From Prochlorococcus sp. MIT 0604 (GTDB lineage: Bacteria; Cyanobacteriota; Cyanobacteriia; PCC-6307; Cyanobiaceae), in assembly GCF_000757845.1 (NCBI RefSeq), contig NZ_CP007753.1:1674001-1738000 (forward strand): a DNA stretch of 64,000 bases. Direction: 5' to 3'. Below, in pieces: positions 35,686 through 45,937 of the stretch. Under the pieces are notes generated by a model that was given only the letters and a program-made list of their open reading frames with translations, was not told the DNA's origin and searched no databases. Made by a program: the position numbers and the translations under genes. Each line of letters begins with the position of its first letter. The stretch's first letter is position 1.

Positions 35686-36330
35686 GTGAACTCAGAAAAA
35701 AAACATTTAATCCAAAGCTCAATAAGTTCTTACGAAAGTAATAATAAAACTATTGCTGCTGTTCCTACCGTTATAGAACAATCAGGTAGAGGAGAAAGAG
35801 CTTTTGATATATATTCAAGACTATTGAGGGAGAGAATAATTTTTTTAGGTACTGGAATTAATGATCAAGTATCTGACTCACTTGTTGCACAATTGTTATT
35901 TCTTGAAGCTGAAGATCCCGAAAAAGATATACAAATATATATCAATTCTCCTGGAGGCTCAGTAACTGCAGGAATGGCCATATACGATACTATGCAACAA
36001 ATATCACCTGATGTAGTGACAATATGCTTTGGAGTAGCCGCAAGTATGGGGGCATTTCTACTTTCTGGAGGAGCAAAGGGGAAAAGATTGGCTTTACCTA
36101 ATTCTAGGATTATGATTCATCAACCTCTTGGAGGTGCGCAAGGTCAAGCAGTAGAGATTGAAATACAAGCTAAAGAAATACTTTTTCTCAAGAAAACATT
36201 AAATTCGCTTTTAGCAGAACATACCGGTCAACCTTTAGAAAAAATTAATGAAGATACAGAAAGAGATTACTTTTTATCACCTTCAGAAGCAGTCGAATAT
36301 GGATTAATTGATAAAGTTATCAAAAAGTGA
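35686..36330 (+). CDS. clpP: ATP-dependent Clp protease proteolytic subunit
   Basis: ClpP is the serine-protease ring of the Clp machine. The 214-residue protein has the nucleophile in [14 protein letters not shown], the catalytic histidine in [10 protein letters not shown], and aspartate in the downstream helix region. The start used is GTG, giving an N-terminal stretch of about 35 residues before the usual [13 protein letters not shown]. Cyanobacteria carry several clpP copies; this one, between tig and clpX, is the copy expected to pair with ClpX. Confidence 0.95.
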   Translation: MNSEKKHLIQSSISSYESNNKTIAAVPTVIEQSGRGERAFDIYSRLLRERIIFLGTGINDQVSDSLVAQLLFLEAEDPEKDIQIYINSPGGSVTAGMAIYDTMQQISPDVVTICFGVAASMGAFLLSGGAKGKRLALPNSRIMIHQPLGGAQGQAVEIEIQAKEILFLKKTLNSLLAEHTGQPLEKINEDTERDYFLSPSEAVEYGLIDKVIKK

Positions 36331-36434
36331 CAAGGGGTTCTGATTTTTTAAGAATATGATGACGAATCGATATTTATGAGCAATCCTAGTGAATAGGGAA
36401 TATTTAACACCTTTCACTTTAAAACTTATAATCG

Positions 36435-37802
36435 ATGGCTAAATTCGACGCCCATCTTAAATGTTCATTTTGCGGGAAGTCACAAGACCAAGTAAGAAAG
36501 CTTATAGCTGGTCCTGGGGTTTATATCTGTGATGAGTGCATAGACCTTTGTAATGAGATTCTCGATGAAGAACTACTTGATAATCAAGCGAACACAAACA
36601 ACTCTCCACAAGTAAAAAAGAAATTACCAACTGATAATCCAAAAAAATCTGTTCCTTTAGAATTAACCTCAATTCCTAAGCCATTAGAAATAAAAAGTTT
36701 TCTAGATAATCAAGTTGTTGGACAAGAATCTGCAAAAAAAATATTATCAGTAGCCGTATACAATCACTACAAGCGATTAGCTTGGAAAGTTAAAGAAGAC
36801 AGTAAAAATAGCAATTCAACTGATTCACAAGCAACTAAATTACAAAAATCAAATATTTTACTCATCGGCCCTACTGGAAGTGGAAAAACATTATTGGCGC
36901 AAACTTTAGCAGAGTTTTTAGATGTTCCTTTTGCAGTAGCTGATGCAACGACTTTGACAGAAGCTGGATATGTTGGGGAGGATGTTGAAAACATACTTTT
37001 AAGACTTCTACAGAAATCAGAAATGAATGTAGAACTAGCTCAAAAAGGAATTATTTATATTGATGAAATAGATAAAATTGCAAGAAAAAGCGAGAATCCT
37101 TCAATTACTAGAGATGTCTCCGGTGAAGGGGTACAGCAAGCATTATTAAAAATGCTTGAAGGAACAATTGCTAATGTGCCACCTCAAGGAGGAAGAAAAC
37201 ATCCTTATCATGACTGCATCCAAATTGATACGAGTCAAATACTATTTATTTGTGGGGGAGCTTTTATAGGTTTAGAGGATATCGTTCAAAAGCGTATGGG
37301 TAAACACTCTATAGGATTTACCACCAATTCAGATCAAAACAAAGTTGATACAAAAAAAATTGTAGACCCAAGAGATTCCCTGAAAAATTTAGAATTAGAT
37401 GACTTAGTGAAATATGGCCTAATTCCAGAATTTATTGGAAGAATTCCGGTTTGTGCTGTATTAGATCGTCTTACTAAAGAAACTTTAGAATCTATTTTGA
37501 CTCAACCAAGAGATGCATTAGTAAAGCAATTCAAAACTTTGCTAAGTATGGATAATGTTGAATTATCATTTGAGCCTGATTCTGTTGAAGCGATAGCAAA
37601 TGAAGCATACAAAAGAAAAACAGGTGCAAGAGCATTAAGATCAATAATTGAAGAGCTAATGCTTGACATAATGTACACTTTGCCTTCTGAAGAAAATGTA
37701 AAAGAATTCACAATTACGAAAAAAATGGTAGATAATTTGTTCTCATCCAAAATTGTTAAACTACCTTCAGGATCAAAAAGAATCATTAAAGAGTCTGCAT
37801 AA
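36435..37802 (+). CDS. clpX: ATP-dependent Clp protease ATPase subunit ClpX
   Basis: ClpX unfolds substrates and feeds them to ClpP. At 455 residues it has the C4 zinc-binding domain ([11 protein letters not shown] and [10 protein letters not shown], about 10-40), Walker [12 protein letters not shown], the pore region GYVGEDVEN, Walker [12 protein letters not shown], and the IGF loop as HSIGFTTN, which docks on ClpP. It follows clpP by 104 bp. Confidence 0.97.
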   Translation: MAKFDAHLKCSFCGKSQDQVRKLIAGPGVYICDECIDLCNEILDEELLDNQANTNNSPQVKKKLPTDNPKKSVPLELTSIPKPLEIKSFLDNQVVGQESAKKILSVAVYNHYKRLAWKVKEDSKNSNSTDSQATKLQKSNILLIGPTGSGKTLLAQTLAEFLDVPFAVADATTLTEAGYVGEDVENILLRLLQKSEMNVELAQKGIIYIDEIDKIARKSENPSITRDVSGEGVQQALLKMLEGTIANVPPQGGRKHPYHDCIQIDTSQILFICGGAFIGLEDIVQKRMGKHSIGFTTNSDQNKVDTKKIVDPRDSLKNLELDDLVKYGLIPEFIGRIPVCAVLDRLTKETLESILTQPRDALVKQFKTLLSMDNVELSFEPDSVEAIANEAYKRKTGARALRSIIEELMLDIMYTLPSEENVKEFTITKKMVDNLFSSKIVKLPSGSKRIIKESA

Positions 37803-37859
37803 AATTAGAGTTTAATTTTTTTAATTGAATCCCTAATTTTTCTAATTAAGGAAAAATAA

Positions 37860-39617
37860 ATGCCAAATATACATAAGCCTTTTCATCAAAAATATAGACC
37901 AAAAAACTTAGACGAACTGGTTGGGCAACAATTTATATCCATTACACTCAAACAAGCTCTATTAACAAAAAAAATTGCTCCTGCATATCTTTTTAATGGT
38001 CCAAGAGGTACTGGAAAAACATCAAGTGCAAGAATATTTGCAAAATCTCTAAATTGCCAGGCATTCGACCAACCTACGATAACTCCTTGTTGTGAATGTG
38101 ACTTATGTAGACAAATTACAGATGGGAGCGCTCTAGATATTATCGAGATTGATGCAGCATCAAATACAGGAGTAGAAAATATAAGAGAAATTATAGAAAG
38201 AGCGAGATTTGCACCTACTCAAGCGAGATGGAAAGTCTATGTAATTGATGAATGTCATATGCTTTCAACAGCAGCTTCAAATGCTTTGCTAAAAACTATT
38301 GAAGAACCGCCCTCAAGAGTTGTATTTATACTTGCGACGACAAATCCTGAGAGAGTATTAAATACAATAAAAAGTAGATGCCAAAAGTTTGATTTTAGAA
38401 GAATAAGCCCTAGTGATATTTTTCAACATTTATCAGAAATCGCCCAAAAAGAATCCATTAAGTACGAAGTTAAGGCGTTAAAAATGATTGCGAAAAGGTC
38501 TAATGGAGGCATGAGAGATGCACAAAGCCTCCTTGAACAATTGAATCTTTTACCAGAAGGGATAACAATTAATAATATCCTAAACCTCCTAGGAGAAGTA
38601 TCAGAAAGTGAATTAACAATTCTGATTAAATCATTGGTTGAGAATAATCCAGAGTCATTAATTTACACCTGCAACAAATTATATGATGCCGGAAACGAAC
38701 CTCTTCAAATAATTATCGGATTATTGAATATAACAAGAGATCTACTATTACACACTACTAATAATAAATATTCAGATCTTTACTATACGTCTGATGAATT
38801 TCGAGATGAGTTAGATAAAATCTCAAAAACAATAAATAAATCAACAATAATTAATTGGCATAATAATCTGAGAAATATTGAATATCAAATCAAATCAAGT
38901 GATAATCCAAGGCTTTGGTTTGAAATACATTTAACTGGTCTTCTGGATAGTCAAAAGATAAATAGTTTTGAAAATAAACAAGAAAGTAAAAATAATACGA
39001 CTGAAGAGAAGCATGAAAGTAGAAAAAACATTCCAATTAATAAAGAAAATATTTCAGATGAGATTCCAAAACCAAGTATTCAAGAAGAGATAACCCACAA
39101 AGAATTGATCGAAAAAAAAGACGAAAAATTAGAAAAATTTAAAGTTCTTGAAAAAGAAAGTATTGAAAATATTTCTGAAAATAACCAAAATAATTCTGGA
39201 TCAAATTTAAAAGATAAATGGGAATTAATTCTTTCTAAAGTAGAGTTACCATCAACAAGAATGTTACTTTCACAACAAGCCGAACTTGAAAGTTTTGATT
39301 CGGAGAAAATCACAATTGCATTATCTCCTAACTGGGAAAGTATGATAAAAAGCAGAAAAGTAATTATTGAAAATACTGTAAAAAAGATATTTGGAGATGG
39401 AATAATACTTAATTTTTCAACCAAACAATTAAATAAAAGTAACCCAGCAAAAAGTCCAGAAATAACCCAAAATGAAGTAAATAATTTCCGACCAATAAAA
39501 AAAATAGAACCAAAAACTAATTCTTCAACAAAAATATCTAACGAGGAGACTTATGATGATAGTTCAAAAAACTTAGCAAATTTTTTTAATGGAGAAATTA
39601 TAGACCTTGATGAATAG
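37860..39617 (+). CDS. dnaX: DNA polymerase III subunits gamma/tau
   Basis: DnaX is the ATPase of the clamp loader. The 585-residue protein begins HQKYRPKNLDELVGQ, has Walker A GPRGTGKTSSARIFAKSLNC, a four-cysteine zinc module (CCECDLC), VYVIDECHMLS and the sensor NALLKTIEEPP. The C-terminal 230 residues are charged and divergent, as in tau. A Lys/Glu/Asn-rich linker lies at about 370-450. No obvious programmed frameshift was recognised. It ends 1 bp from the convergent GT2 gene. Confidence 0.95.
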   Translation: MPNIHKPFHQKYRPKNLDELVGQQFISITLKQALLTKKIAPAYLFNGPRGTGKTSSARIFAKSLNCQAFDQPTITPCCECDLCRQITDGSALDIIEIDAASNTGVENIREIIERARFAPTQARWKVYVIDECHMLSTAASNALLKTIEEPPSRVVFILATTNPERVLNTIKSRCQKFDFRRISPSDIFQHLSEIAQKESIKYEVKALKMIAKRSNGGMRDAQSLLEQLNLLPEGITINNILNLLGEVSESELTILIKSLVENNPESLIYTCNKLYDAGNEPLQIIIGLLNITRDLLLHTTNNKYSDLYYTSDEFRDELDKISKTINKSTIINWHNNLRNIEYQIKSSDNPRLWFEIHLTGLLDSQKINSFENKQESKNNTTEEKHESRKNIPINKENISDEIPKPSIQEEITHKELIEKKDEKLEKFKVLEKESIENISENNQNNSGSNLKDKWELILSKVELPSTRMLLSQQAELESFDSEKITIALSPNWESMIKSRKVIIENTVKKIFGDGIILNFSTKQLNKSNPAKSPEITQNEVNNFRPIKKIEPKTNSSTKISNEETYDDSSKNLANFFNGEIIDLDE

Positions 39618-39618
39618 A

Positions 39619-40920
39619 TTAAACTCCAGTATGAAGAGTCTTTCGCCAGAGTATCTTTTTGGGAAAAATAGACATCTTTATAGTTACCCAAGGGATTACT
39701 AAAAACCAATGTGATAGATAAAAAACCGATACAAATACCATCAAAAAATTGCTTTTTTGCAATACGGGGACTTCACTTTTACAAGAAGAACCGTACCAAA
39801 AAGCAATTCCAGATAACATAAAAGCCGTAAATGAAATAGGCCAGTAAATTGGTGAATCTAAAAAAGCAATACTGAAAACTAAATCAAAGATAGAAATGAT
39901 TGGTAATGCATATTGCAAGATGAAAAAGTAAGTTAAATCAAATTTCTGCAAATAATCAATTTTATTAGTAAATAATTGATCTCCATAATCGAAGAATCTT
40001 TGCAAACCCCCCTCTGCCCATCTTTGCCTTTGCGCTAATAAAGCATTTAAATTCTCAACTGCCTCCTCCATAACAGGAGGATCCCATAAGATACCAATTC
40101 TAGATTTTGATAATAATAATCTTAAACTCAAATCAAGATCATCTGTAACTGTATCTTCATTAAAAGAACCACATGCTAATAATGTTTCTTTCTTAATTAA
40201 TTGACCATTTCCCCTTAATTCGGAAACTCCAGCAACTGATAATCTTCCATATTGAAAGATTGCATCCATAGCCATCTCCATTGACTGACAGGAAGTTAAA
40301 AAATTCTTACTTACATTTGTTACTGATTTTCTTAGTTGAACTGCAGACCAATCACCCTCTTCTACAAAACTAAATAACCTTATCAAAGAATCTTGTTTTA
40401 ATTCAGCATCAGCATCCAAAACTAATAACCATTCACCATGGGTAAATTTCAAGGCATAATTCAAAGCTCCTGACTTTCCTCCTCCTGCATTTGGAGAACG
40501 ACTTATGACTTTTAGCTTGTCATATTGTCTAGATAATCGATCTAAAATTAAAGGCGTCTTATCAGAACTACCATCATCGATTATGTAAATATTTAATTTA
40601 TTTGTTGGATAATCTAAACTAAATAATCTTTCAACTAATCTTGATATAACATTCTCTTCATCTCTAGCTGCGACTAAAATATCAAGCACAGGTAAATCTT
40701 TATTGCTAATTCTTCTGCTTACAGTATTTAAAACGTTGTTCCTTTTGAAATTTCTAGAAATAACTATTAAACCGTAAAAAACAATCACAAAAGAAAGAGT
40801 CAATATTATGTAAAAGAAATTTTCGATATTGTTAGCATGAGGAATAAAAGCTACTAAAAAACAAGCACTAAAAAATATAAACGACTTCAATCTTCGATTT
40901 TTATAAAAACCCTTACCCAT
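39619..40920 (-). CDS. GT2-family glycosyltransferase, membrane-bound
   Basis: The 433-residue protein has two N-terminal membrane spans (about 10-55), then a GT-A glycosyltransferase domain. The domain has DILVAARDEENVI, the nucleotide-binding YIIDDGSSDKT, the DxD-type LVLDADAELK, and the Q-x2-RW motif QRQRWAEGG. Two or three further spans close it. This is the processive GT2 layout (cellulose/hyaluronan synthase-like), suggesting polymer or glycolipid synthesis at the membrane. The product is unknown. The SpoIID-domain gene lies 12 bp upstream on the same strand, so both may concern the cell envelope. Confidence 0.85.
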   Translation of the reverse strand: MGKGFYKNRRLKSFIFFSACFLVAFIPHANNIENFFYIILTLSFVIVFYGLIVISRNFKRNNVLNTVSRRISNKDLPVLDILVAARDEENVISRLVERLFSLDYPTNKLNIYIIDDGSSDKTPLILDRLSRQYDKLKVISRSPNAGGGKSGALNYALKFTHGEWLLVLDADAELKQDSLIRLFSFVEEGDWSAVQLRKSVTNVSKNFLTSCQSMEMAMDAIFQYGRLSVAGVSELRGNGQLIKKETLLACGSFNEDTVTDDLDLSLRLLLSKSRIGILWDPPVMEEAVENLNALLAQRQRWAEGGLQRFFDYGDQLFTNKIDYLQKFDLTYFFILQYALPIISIFDLVFSIAFLDSPIYWPISFTAFMLSGIAFWYGSSCKSEVPVLQKSNFLMVFVSVFYLSHWFLVIPWVTIKMSIFPKKILWRKTLHTGV

Positions 40921-40932
40921 AAAAGTAAATTT

Positions 40933-42486
40933 TTAATTACTTAACTTCCATTGAGACAATATCTCAAATTTTTTTAGTTTTGCATTTCGATAGTAATGAT
41001 TCAATATTTGTTCATAAGAGAATCCTAATTTAGCCATTTCAATCGCTCCTGACTGAGATAAACCTACACCATGACCGAAGCCTCCTCCTCTCAAAAGCCA
41101 TAAATCATCATTTAATTTATTAATAGTAAACAAATTACTAGGTATAAAATTTAATACCCGTCGAATATCATCTTTAACAAGAACAATAGATTTATTACCC
41201 TTGTCCATTTGTATTTCCAATTTTGTCACTCTGCCACTAGACCCACGTTCAATAGAATTTAAATCCAAAACATCTTCATTAATATTTATAAGTTTGTTTT
41301 TAATTAACTTTTCTTTAATTTCAAGACTAGAAATTTTCTTATTCCATCGAAAAAGAGAATGATTACTCCCATAAAACTGTTCTTTATCAAAATCTAAAAA
41401 ATTATTTAAATAAGATGCATTTGTAATTGGAAGTTTAAAAATTTTATTTAATGATTTAGAACCATCAATGATTGAATTGAAATAAGAATAATCTTGAATT
41501 TGCCAAGACTCGCCTGCAGTAGAAGATACTCCACCATTAGAACCATGGTAAAAAGCATTTATTGGTTGATTTTCATGAGTTAGAATTAAATTTGAAGTTT
41601 CGTCTATGGCTTTTTTTACGTTTTTATATGAAATTTCAGATGGCTTATAAACTTGGCATTGAGTGCTAACGCATAAATGATATTTATCCATATTAAATCT
41701 ATCAGAATTAAATATGCCCCAAGTTCTTGCAATAACTGCTTGAGCCTTGAGTGCTTCTAAAGGAGAATTCGGTCCAATTTCATATGGCAAAACACCTGCC
41801 AAATAGTCATCAAATTCGATTTTTTGAACTAAGGTCCAAGTTCCATATAAATCCTTTATTAAATAAAAATTTTTGCCAAAATTTACACCATTAATTTTTA
41901 TTTGCTCTTCAGAATAAATATATATAGGACCTTCAAGTTTCATACCACTGTAGTCATTTCTAAGAACAGGAGTAATTTGAAAATTTTTTATTTTTCTGGA
42001 AATCTTATTTTTTAATTCAAACTCTGGCAGATCATATTGAAATGGAATCCATACTTCCCAATTTTTAGGATAGGCAACAGTCGTCTCAAATCCTTTATCT
42101 CTTAGTTTCTCTGATTGTTTTTTTGCTGATTCATAGCTAGCAAAAGGACCAAAAACAATTCTTTCAATTGTTTTTGGATTTTTGACGGGAATATCCGCCC
42201 AGGTAATATTTATCTGTTTTGATTTATGTTTAATACCGTTGGACGATATCAAGTTTAAAAAACCTTTATTAGTTGTAAAGTTTATATTCTTTTTCTCCGA
42301 AAAACTATCATTCTCCCCGCCTAAATATTGCTTTAAACCAATTAAAAATTTTCCTTTTTTAATTTCGTTATGGAGTTCAACCTTTAGCAATTCTTCTCCT
42401 TTTGCATTTGAAATAAATCTAGTGTTTGTTATTAAAATAGAAATACAGCCTAAAAATAAGTTTAAAAAGGCAAATTTAAGTTTCAT
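40933..42486 (-). CDS. SpoIID/LytB-domain protein with SPOR-like region
   Basis: The 517-residue protein has a signal-anchor start (KFAFLNLFLGCISILITNT), a SPOR-like repeat at about 105-150 (VFGPFASYESAKKQSEKLRD), and a SpoIID domain at about 225-500. The SpoIID motifs are DDYLAGVLPYEIGPNSPLEA, LKAQAVIARTWG, and near the end GGGFGHGVGLSQSGAIEMAK. SpoIID proteins are lytic transglycosylases acting on stripped glycan strands, so a periplasmic peptidoglycan role is likely. It is upstream of the GT2 gene. Confidence 0.88.
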   Translation of the reverse strand: MKLKFAFLNLFLGCISILITNTRFISNAKGEELLKVELHNEIKKGKFLIGLKQYLGGENDSFSEKKNINFTTNKGFLNLISSNGIKHKSKQINITWADIPVKNPKTIERIVFGPFASYESAKKQSEKLRDKGFETTVAYPKNWEVWIPFQYDLPEFELKNKISRKIKNFQITPVLRNDYSGMKLEGPIYIYSEEQIKINGVNFGKNFYLIKDLYGTWTLVQKIEFDDYLAGVLPYEIGPNSPLEALKAQAVIARTWGIFNSDRFNMDKYHLCVSTQCQVYKPSEISYKNVKKAIDETSNLILTHENQPINAFYHGSNGGVSSTAGESWQIQDYSYFNSIIDGSKSLNKIFKLPITNASYLNNFLDFDKEQFYGSNHSLFRWNKKISSLEIKEKLIKNKLININEDVLDLNSIERGSSGRVTKLEIQMDKGNKSIVLVKDDIRRVLNFIPSNLFTINKLNDDLWLLRGGGFGHGVGLSQSGAIEMAKLGFSYEQILNHYYRNAKLKKFEILSQWKLSN

Positions 42487-42577
42487 AAATTAGAACTTTC
42501 CTTATCAATTAAAAACTTTAATTTGCACCAATGCGTATAAAGGTTTAGATTATCCTAATTAAACACATTTGACTTAA

Positions 42578-42775
42578 ATGTCTAAACTAAAAACTCGTAA
42601 ATCAGCTGCCAAAAGATTTAAAGCTACTGCGACGGGTAAATTCATGAGAAGAAGAGCTTTCCATAATCATTTACTTGATCATAAAAGCTCAAAATTAAAA
42701 AGACATCTTTCAACAAAAGCCGTAGTTGATGAAAGAGATGCTGATAATGTAAAATTAATGATTCCATACGCATAA
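42578..42775 (+). CDS. rpmI: 50S ribosomal protein L35
   Basis: The 65-residue protein reads [20 protein letters not shown] near its start, then [14 protein letters not shown] and [12 protein letters not shown], all diagnostic of bL35, and has the family length. It is highly basic. It precedes rplT by 28 bp, the usual L35-L20 pair, and is separated from infC in this genome. Confidence 0.97.
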   Translation: MSKLKTRKSAAKRFKATATGKFMRRRAFHNHLLDHKSSKLKRHLSTKAVVDERDADNVKLMIPYA

Positions 42776-42803
42776 ATCTTTAACCAATTTTTATTAGATA
42801 TTC

Positions 42804-43151
42804 ATGGCACGGGTAAAAAGAGGCAACATAGCCAGAAAAAGAAGAAACAAAATCTTAAATCTTGCAAAAGGTTTTAGAGGCGGCAACAAAAATCTTTTCA
42901 GAACCGCAAACCAAAGAGTGATGAAAGCTCTTTGTAATGCTTATAGGGATAGAAGAAGAAGAAAAAGAGATTTTAGAAGACTTTGGATCTCTAGAATTAA
43001 CGCATCTGCGAGGATAAATGGAACAAACTATAGCAAGTTAATAAATGGGATGAAAAATTCAGAGATTATCATTAACAGAAAAATGCTTGCTCAATTAGCC
43101 TTAAACGATCCTAAGTGTTTTGAAAAAATTGTTTCTTCCTTAAGTAAGTAG
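42804..43151 (+). CDS. rplT: 50S ribosomal protein L20
   Basis: The 115-residue protein starts [20 protein letters not shown] and continues [20 protein letters not shown] with the [13 protein letters not shown] block, characteristic of bL20, needed early in 50S assembly. In many bacteria L20 represses its own operon, but no leader structure was identified here. The TPR gene starts 36 bp after it. Confidence 0.97.
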   Translation: MARVKRGNIARKRRNKILNLAKGFRGGNKNLFRTANQRVMKALCNAYRDRRRRKRDFRRLWISRINASARINGTNYSKLINGMKNSEIIINRKMLAQLALNDPKCFEKIVSSLSK

Positions 43152-43187
43152 AAAAAAGAATATAATCTAGAAAAGTAATTATAAATA

Positions 43188-43745
43188 ATGGAAATATCTT
43201 CCTTTCAATCTTATTTAATAATTCTTTTTGTTGTATTGATAATAATTTCTATTTTTGTATTCAGACAATTTTTAAAAACAAGAAGTGAAGAATTAAATTT
43301 AATAAAATTCGAGCAGAAAGGGTTAGATTCTCTAACTCAAGCTACAGAATTATATGAATTTGGGTCTATTCAGATAAAAAAAAGACTATATTCTGAAGCT
43401 ACTAAAACTTTTTTAAAAGCAATTGAAAATTATGAAAATGAACCTGATGAAGCCAAAGCGATAATAAATAATGCTTTAGGATTTTCTTATGCTGCTCAAA
43501 ATGAATTTAAGAAAGCAATTAAACACTACAAATCTGCAATAAAATCACTTCCAGAATATCCTATAGCCCTAAATAACCTCGCATCAGCACAACAGCGTTT
43601 ACTTGAGTACGACTTGGCATATGAAACTTATCAAAAGGTTTTGGTGATAGATCCAAAAAACAAAACAGCAATTAAAAAAAGTAAGGAGTTAGAAAAAAGA
43701 AACAATTATGCACCTTATAAAGGTATTAAAGATAAGGGATTCTAA
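43188..43745 (+). CDS. TPR-repeat membrane-anchored protein
   Basis: The 185-residue protein has an N-terminal membrane span (about 7-27, [20 protein letters not shown]) followed by tetratricopeptide repeats. Units visible include [44 protein letters not shown] and [20 protein letters not shown]. TPRs bind partner proteins, so it is likely a scaffold at the membrane. The stop is 2 bp before thiG, indicating co-transcription, but no thiamine role is known for it. Confidence 0.88.
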   Translation: MEISSFQSYLIILFVVLIIISIFVFRQFLKTRSEELNLIKFEQKGLDSLTQATELYEFGSIQIKKRLYSEATKTFLKAIENYENEPDEAKAIINNALGFSYAAQNEFKKAIKHYKSAIKSLPEYPIALNNLASAQQRLLEYDLAYETYQKVLVIDPKNKTAIKKSKELEKRNNYAPYKGIKDKGF

Positions 43746-43747
43746 AT

Positions 43748-44542
43748 ATGGAAAATTATTCTTCTTTACTAATTGGTGGAAAACAATTTTCCAGTAGATT
43801 AATGGTTGGTACTGGCAAATACAAATCTACTCAAGATATGGTGGAAAGTTTGTCAAATTCTGAAACGGAGATTATAACCGTCGCTGTTAGAAGAATTAAA
43901 AATGATCAGACCGGAGAAAATTTACTCGAAAAGATCAACTGGGAAAAATACTGGATGCTTCCTAATACAGCTGGTTGTGTTAATTCCGATGAGGCAGTCA
44001 GAATAGCAATTTTAGGTAGAGAACTTGCAAAATTATCTGGTCAAGAAGAAAATAATTTTGTGAAGTTAGAAGTTATTCCTGACAAAAAGTATTTGCTACC
44101 AGATCCAATAGAAACTCTTAAAGCAGCCGAAATTTTAATAAAAAAGGGTTTCGCTGTACTACCTTATATCAATGCAGATCCTATTCTGGCAAAAAGACTA
44201 GAAGAAATAGGTTGTGCAACTGTAATGCCATTGGGCTCTCCCATAGGCTCCGGGCAAGGTTTGTTAAATTTATCAAATATAAGGATTATTATTGAGAATT
44301 CAAAAGTGCCAGTAATAATTGACGCAGGAATTGGGGTACCTAGTGAAGCTTCTCAAGCTATGGAAATTGGAGCTGATGGTGTCTTAATCAATAGTGCAAT
44401 AGCACAAGCTGCAAATCCTCCTCTAATGGCTCAAGCGATAAATTATAGTGTGAAAGCTGGCAGGCAAGCTTTTCTGGCAGGAAGAATTAAAAAACAAGAC
44501 TTTGCAGTAGCAAGTTCACCGGAAAAAAATATATCTATCTAA
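43748..44542 (+). CDS. thiG: thiazole synthase ThiG
   Basis: ThiG forms the thiazole ring of thiamine from deoxyxylulose phosphate, glycine-derived imine and ThiS-thiocarboxylate. The 264-residue protein has the barrel signatures [73 protein letters not shown] and [12 protein letters not shown]. Its length and all blocks are normal. It follows the TPR gene by 2 bp. ThiO/ThiS are not in the window. Confidence 0.96.
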   Translation: MENYSSLLIGGKQFSSRLMVGTGKYKSTQDMVESLSNSETEIITVAVRRIKNDQTGENLLEKINWEKYWMLPNTAGCVNSDEAVRIAILGRELAKLSGQEENNFVKLEVIPDKKYLLPDPIETLKAAEILIKKGFAVLPYINADPILAKRLEEIGCATVMPLGSPIGSGQGLLNLSNIRIIIENSKVPVIIDAGIGVPSEASQAMEIGADGVLINSAIAQAANPPLMAQAINYSVKAGRQAFLAGRIKKQDFAVASSPEKNISI

Positions 44543-44716
44543 TTCTCTAAATTGAGAAAAGTTTAAAAATAAAGTAAAAATTTATTATTTGCTTTTATTT
44601 ATCGTATTAAGTAAGAAAGAAGATTTGAAACTATTTACAATGTTTTTTCGCAAAGTGGAAGCACGCTGTAGTAATTTAATAAATATATTATGAATCTTTT
44701 AATTCTGGAGTTCTGA

Positions 44717-45910
44717 GTGAAAGTTATTGTTCTAGGTGGAGATGGTTTTTGCGGTTGGCCTTGTGCGGTGAATTTAGCAGAGCAAAATCATGATGTAATT
44801 ATTGTCGACAATTTAAGTCGTAGAAAAATTGATATTGATCTAGAGGTAGAATCTTTAACTCCAATTTCTTCCATAACAGAACGACTTTCTGCATGGGAAG
44901 AGACTGGAGGCAAGCCTATGAGATTTCTTAACATGGATATCTCTAAGCAATATCAAAAATTACTCAATTTGCTCATTGATGAAAAACCAGATTCCGTGAT
45001 CCATTTTGCAGAACAAAGAGCAGCACCATACTCGATGAAATCGAGTTTTACCAAAAGATATACAGTAGATAATAATGTTAATGGCACCCACAACCTACTT
45101 GCTGCGATAGTAGAGAGTAATTTAGATATTCATGTTGTTCATTTAGGAACAATGGGAGTCTACGGATATGGATCACATAGAGGTGCAACAATTCCAGAAG
45201 GTTATCTAAAAGTTGAAGTTCCACAACCTGATGGAAGCCGCTTTGAAGAAGAAATATTACACCCTGCAAGCCCAGGTAGTGTCTACCACATGACTAAAAC
45301 TTTAGATCAATTATTATTTCTTTACTACAACAAAAATGATCTTGTAAGAATCACTGATCTACACCAAGGCATCGTTTGGGGAACAAATACAGAAGCAACT
45401 TTAAAAGATCCTAGATTGACAAACCGATTTGACTATGACGGAGATTATGGAACTGTTTTAAACAGATTTCTAATGCAAGCTGCAATTGGATATCCATTAA
45501 GTGTTCATGGGACAGGAGGTCAAACAAGAGCATTCATACATATAAAAGACTCTGTAAAATGCGTACAACTTGCTCTTGAAAATCCTCCAAAATCTGGAGA
45601 AAGAGTCAAAATCTTTAATCAAATGACTGAGAGTCATCAAGTTGGAGAACTAGCTAAAAAAGTTGCTTCTCTAACTGGAGCTGATATCAATTATTTACCA
45701 AATCCAAGGAATGAAGCAGTAGAAAATGATCTAATTGTTGATAATAAATGCTTTATAGAATTGGGTTTAAACCCAACTACTCTTGATAATGGCTTATTAG
45801 AAGAAGTTGTTGAAGTTGCTAAAAAATACTCCAATAGATGTGATCTTAATCGCATACCTTGTGTTTCATCATGGACAAAAAAACAAGCTGAGGCTATAAA
45901 AACTAATTAA
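44717..45910 (+). CDS. sqdB: UDP-sulfoquinovose synthase
   Basis: SqdB makes UDP-sulfoquinovose from UDP-glucose and sulfite, the head group donor of the thylakoid sulfolipid SQDG. The 397-residue protein uses a GTG start. It has the NAD-binding GGDGFCGWPCAVNLA (about 7-21), the catalytic T/YxxxK in SVYHMTKTLDQLL, HLGTMGVYGYG and the GTGGQTRAFIHIKDSVKC block. It is directly followed by sqdX, 27 bp away. Prochlorococcus relies heavily on SQDG, which saves phosphate in membranes. Confidence 0.96.
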   Translation: MKVIVLGGDGFCGWPCAVNLAEQNHDVIIVDNLSRRKIDIDLEVESLTPISSITERLSAWEETGGKPMRFLNMDISKQYQKLLNLLIDEKPDSVIHFAEQRAAPYSMKSSFTKRYTVDNNVNGTHNLLAAIVESNLDIHVVHLGTMGVYGYGSHRGATIPEGYLKVEVPQPDGSRFEEEILHPASPGSVYHMTKTLDQLLFLYYNKNDLVRITDLHQGIVWGTNTEATLKDPRLTNRFDYDGDYGTVLNRFLMQAAIGYPLSVHGTGGQTRAFIHIKDSVKCVQLALENPPKSGERVKIFNQMTESHQVGELAKKVASLTGADINYLPNPRNEAVENDLIVDNKCFIELGLNPTTLDNGLLEEVVEVAKKYSNRCDLNRIPCVSSWTKKQAEAIKTN

Positions 45911-45937
45911 AATTTTTGAAATATTTACCTTAAGAAA

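Noticed and set aside
35450-35722. Cys/Phe-rich minus-strand frame
   Set aside because: It is a shadow of the Lys/Thr-rich tail of trigger factor.
42487-42577. L20-type autoregulatory leader before rpmI
   Set aside because: No pseudoknot or L20-mimic structure could be recognised in this short AT-rich gap.
44543-44716. Possible regulatory RNA or riboswitch before sqdB
   Set aside because: The gap is AT-rich with a short frame (MNLLILEF) and no stable structure that I could recognise.
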